From assembly GCA_013297675.1 (NCBI GenBank), contig JAAFHZ010000045.1, forward strand, positions 1-32,136: 32,136 nucleotides of DNA, read 5' to 3'. This document shows, one piece after another, positions 32,110 to 32,136 of this stretch. The stretch is from Synechococcales cyanobacterium bin59.metabat.ball.084 (lineage in GTDB: Bacteria; Cyanobacteriota; Cyanobacteriia; Cyanobacteriales; Chamaesiphonaceae). The notes beneath the pieces are model-generated. The model was not told the DNA's origin. It did not search any database and was given only the letters and a program-made list of their open reading frames with translations. Position numbers and translations under genes: made by a program. The number at the start of each line of letters is the position of its first letter. Position 1 is the first letter of the stretch.

Positions 32110-32136
32110 TAGCATCCATGGGCAAACCAGTTTCGA

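Overview
The window comes from a cyanobacterial chromosome. It carries ndhL (a cyanobacterial/plastid NDH-1 subunit) with its DUF3007 partner, hetZ, a DUF3038-DUF4335 pair, hemL of the C5 pathway, a plant/cyanobacterial-type ribulokinase and a P-II protein with Ser49 in the T-loop. The octamer GCGATCGC (HIP1) and its core CGATCG are scattered through most of it. No rRNA, tRNA, CRISPR array or complete insertion sequence was recognised. The genus cannot be fixed from the sequence alone.

Layout. 1-305: left edge, holding only a broken 5' piece of pth (peptidyl-tRNA hydrolase). 0.3-3.6 kb: GNAT acetyltransferase, a tandem-duplicated corrinoid adenosyltransferase and a GT1 glycosyltransferase. 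3.7-7.9 kb, minus strand: cryptochrome/photolyase-family flavoprotein, AlkC-like HEAT-repeat protein and a fused ABC exporter, in an operon-like row. 8.0-9.9 kb: hemL-purE. 9.9-10.2 kb: a strong palindromic element. 10.2-11.9 kb: ribulokinase and glnB, divergent around an exact NtcA box. 11.9-16.4 kb, minus strand: fused DppD-DppF-like ATPase, GT2 glycosyltransferase and an O-antigen ligase-like membrane protein. 16.5-17.9 kb: an orphan C5-cytosine DNA methyltransferase. 17.9-21.0 kb, minus strand: an accessory module of three closely packed genes. 21.2-26.4 kb: mutS2, DUF3038 and DUF4335. 26.4-27.7 kb: pentapeptide-repeat protein and a YrdC/Sua5/YciO protein. 28.0-32.0 kb: hetZ, rpsB-tsf, ndhL and DUF3007.

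The most exciting part is the 17.9-21.0 kb module. Its first gene has an N-terminal helical region resembling the 'Bell' (HeLo/MLKL-like) membrane-active domains, then a short motif, then a charged tail. The last gene is a NACHT NTPase whose extreme N-terminus carries almost the same motif (12 of 19 positions identical, with a G-x-x-N-x-x-I core). A short motif shared between an NLR-like ATPase and a neighbouring helical effector is the hallmark of amyloid-signalling pairs, in which the activated NTPase would template the effector into a membrane-damaging form. Between them lies a PIN-domain nuclease, placed as a toxin would be behind an antitoxin, so the effector's C-terminal tail may also be a PIN antitoxin. 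The NACHT protein ends in a polytopic glycine-rich membrane region instead of sensor repeats. The module has only two CGATCG sites in 3.2 kb, unlike its neighbours, which fits horizontal acquisition. A defence or cell-suicide role is inferred.

Other points of interest: the photolyase-family protein lacks three of the four cysteines that bind the iron-sulfur cluster in PhrB-type enzymes; a four-codon minicistron with a strong ribosome binding site precedes tsf, which has none; and the NtcA box between glnB and the ribulokinase lies only 7 bp from the kinase start.
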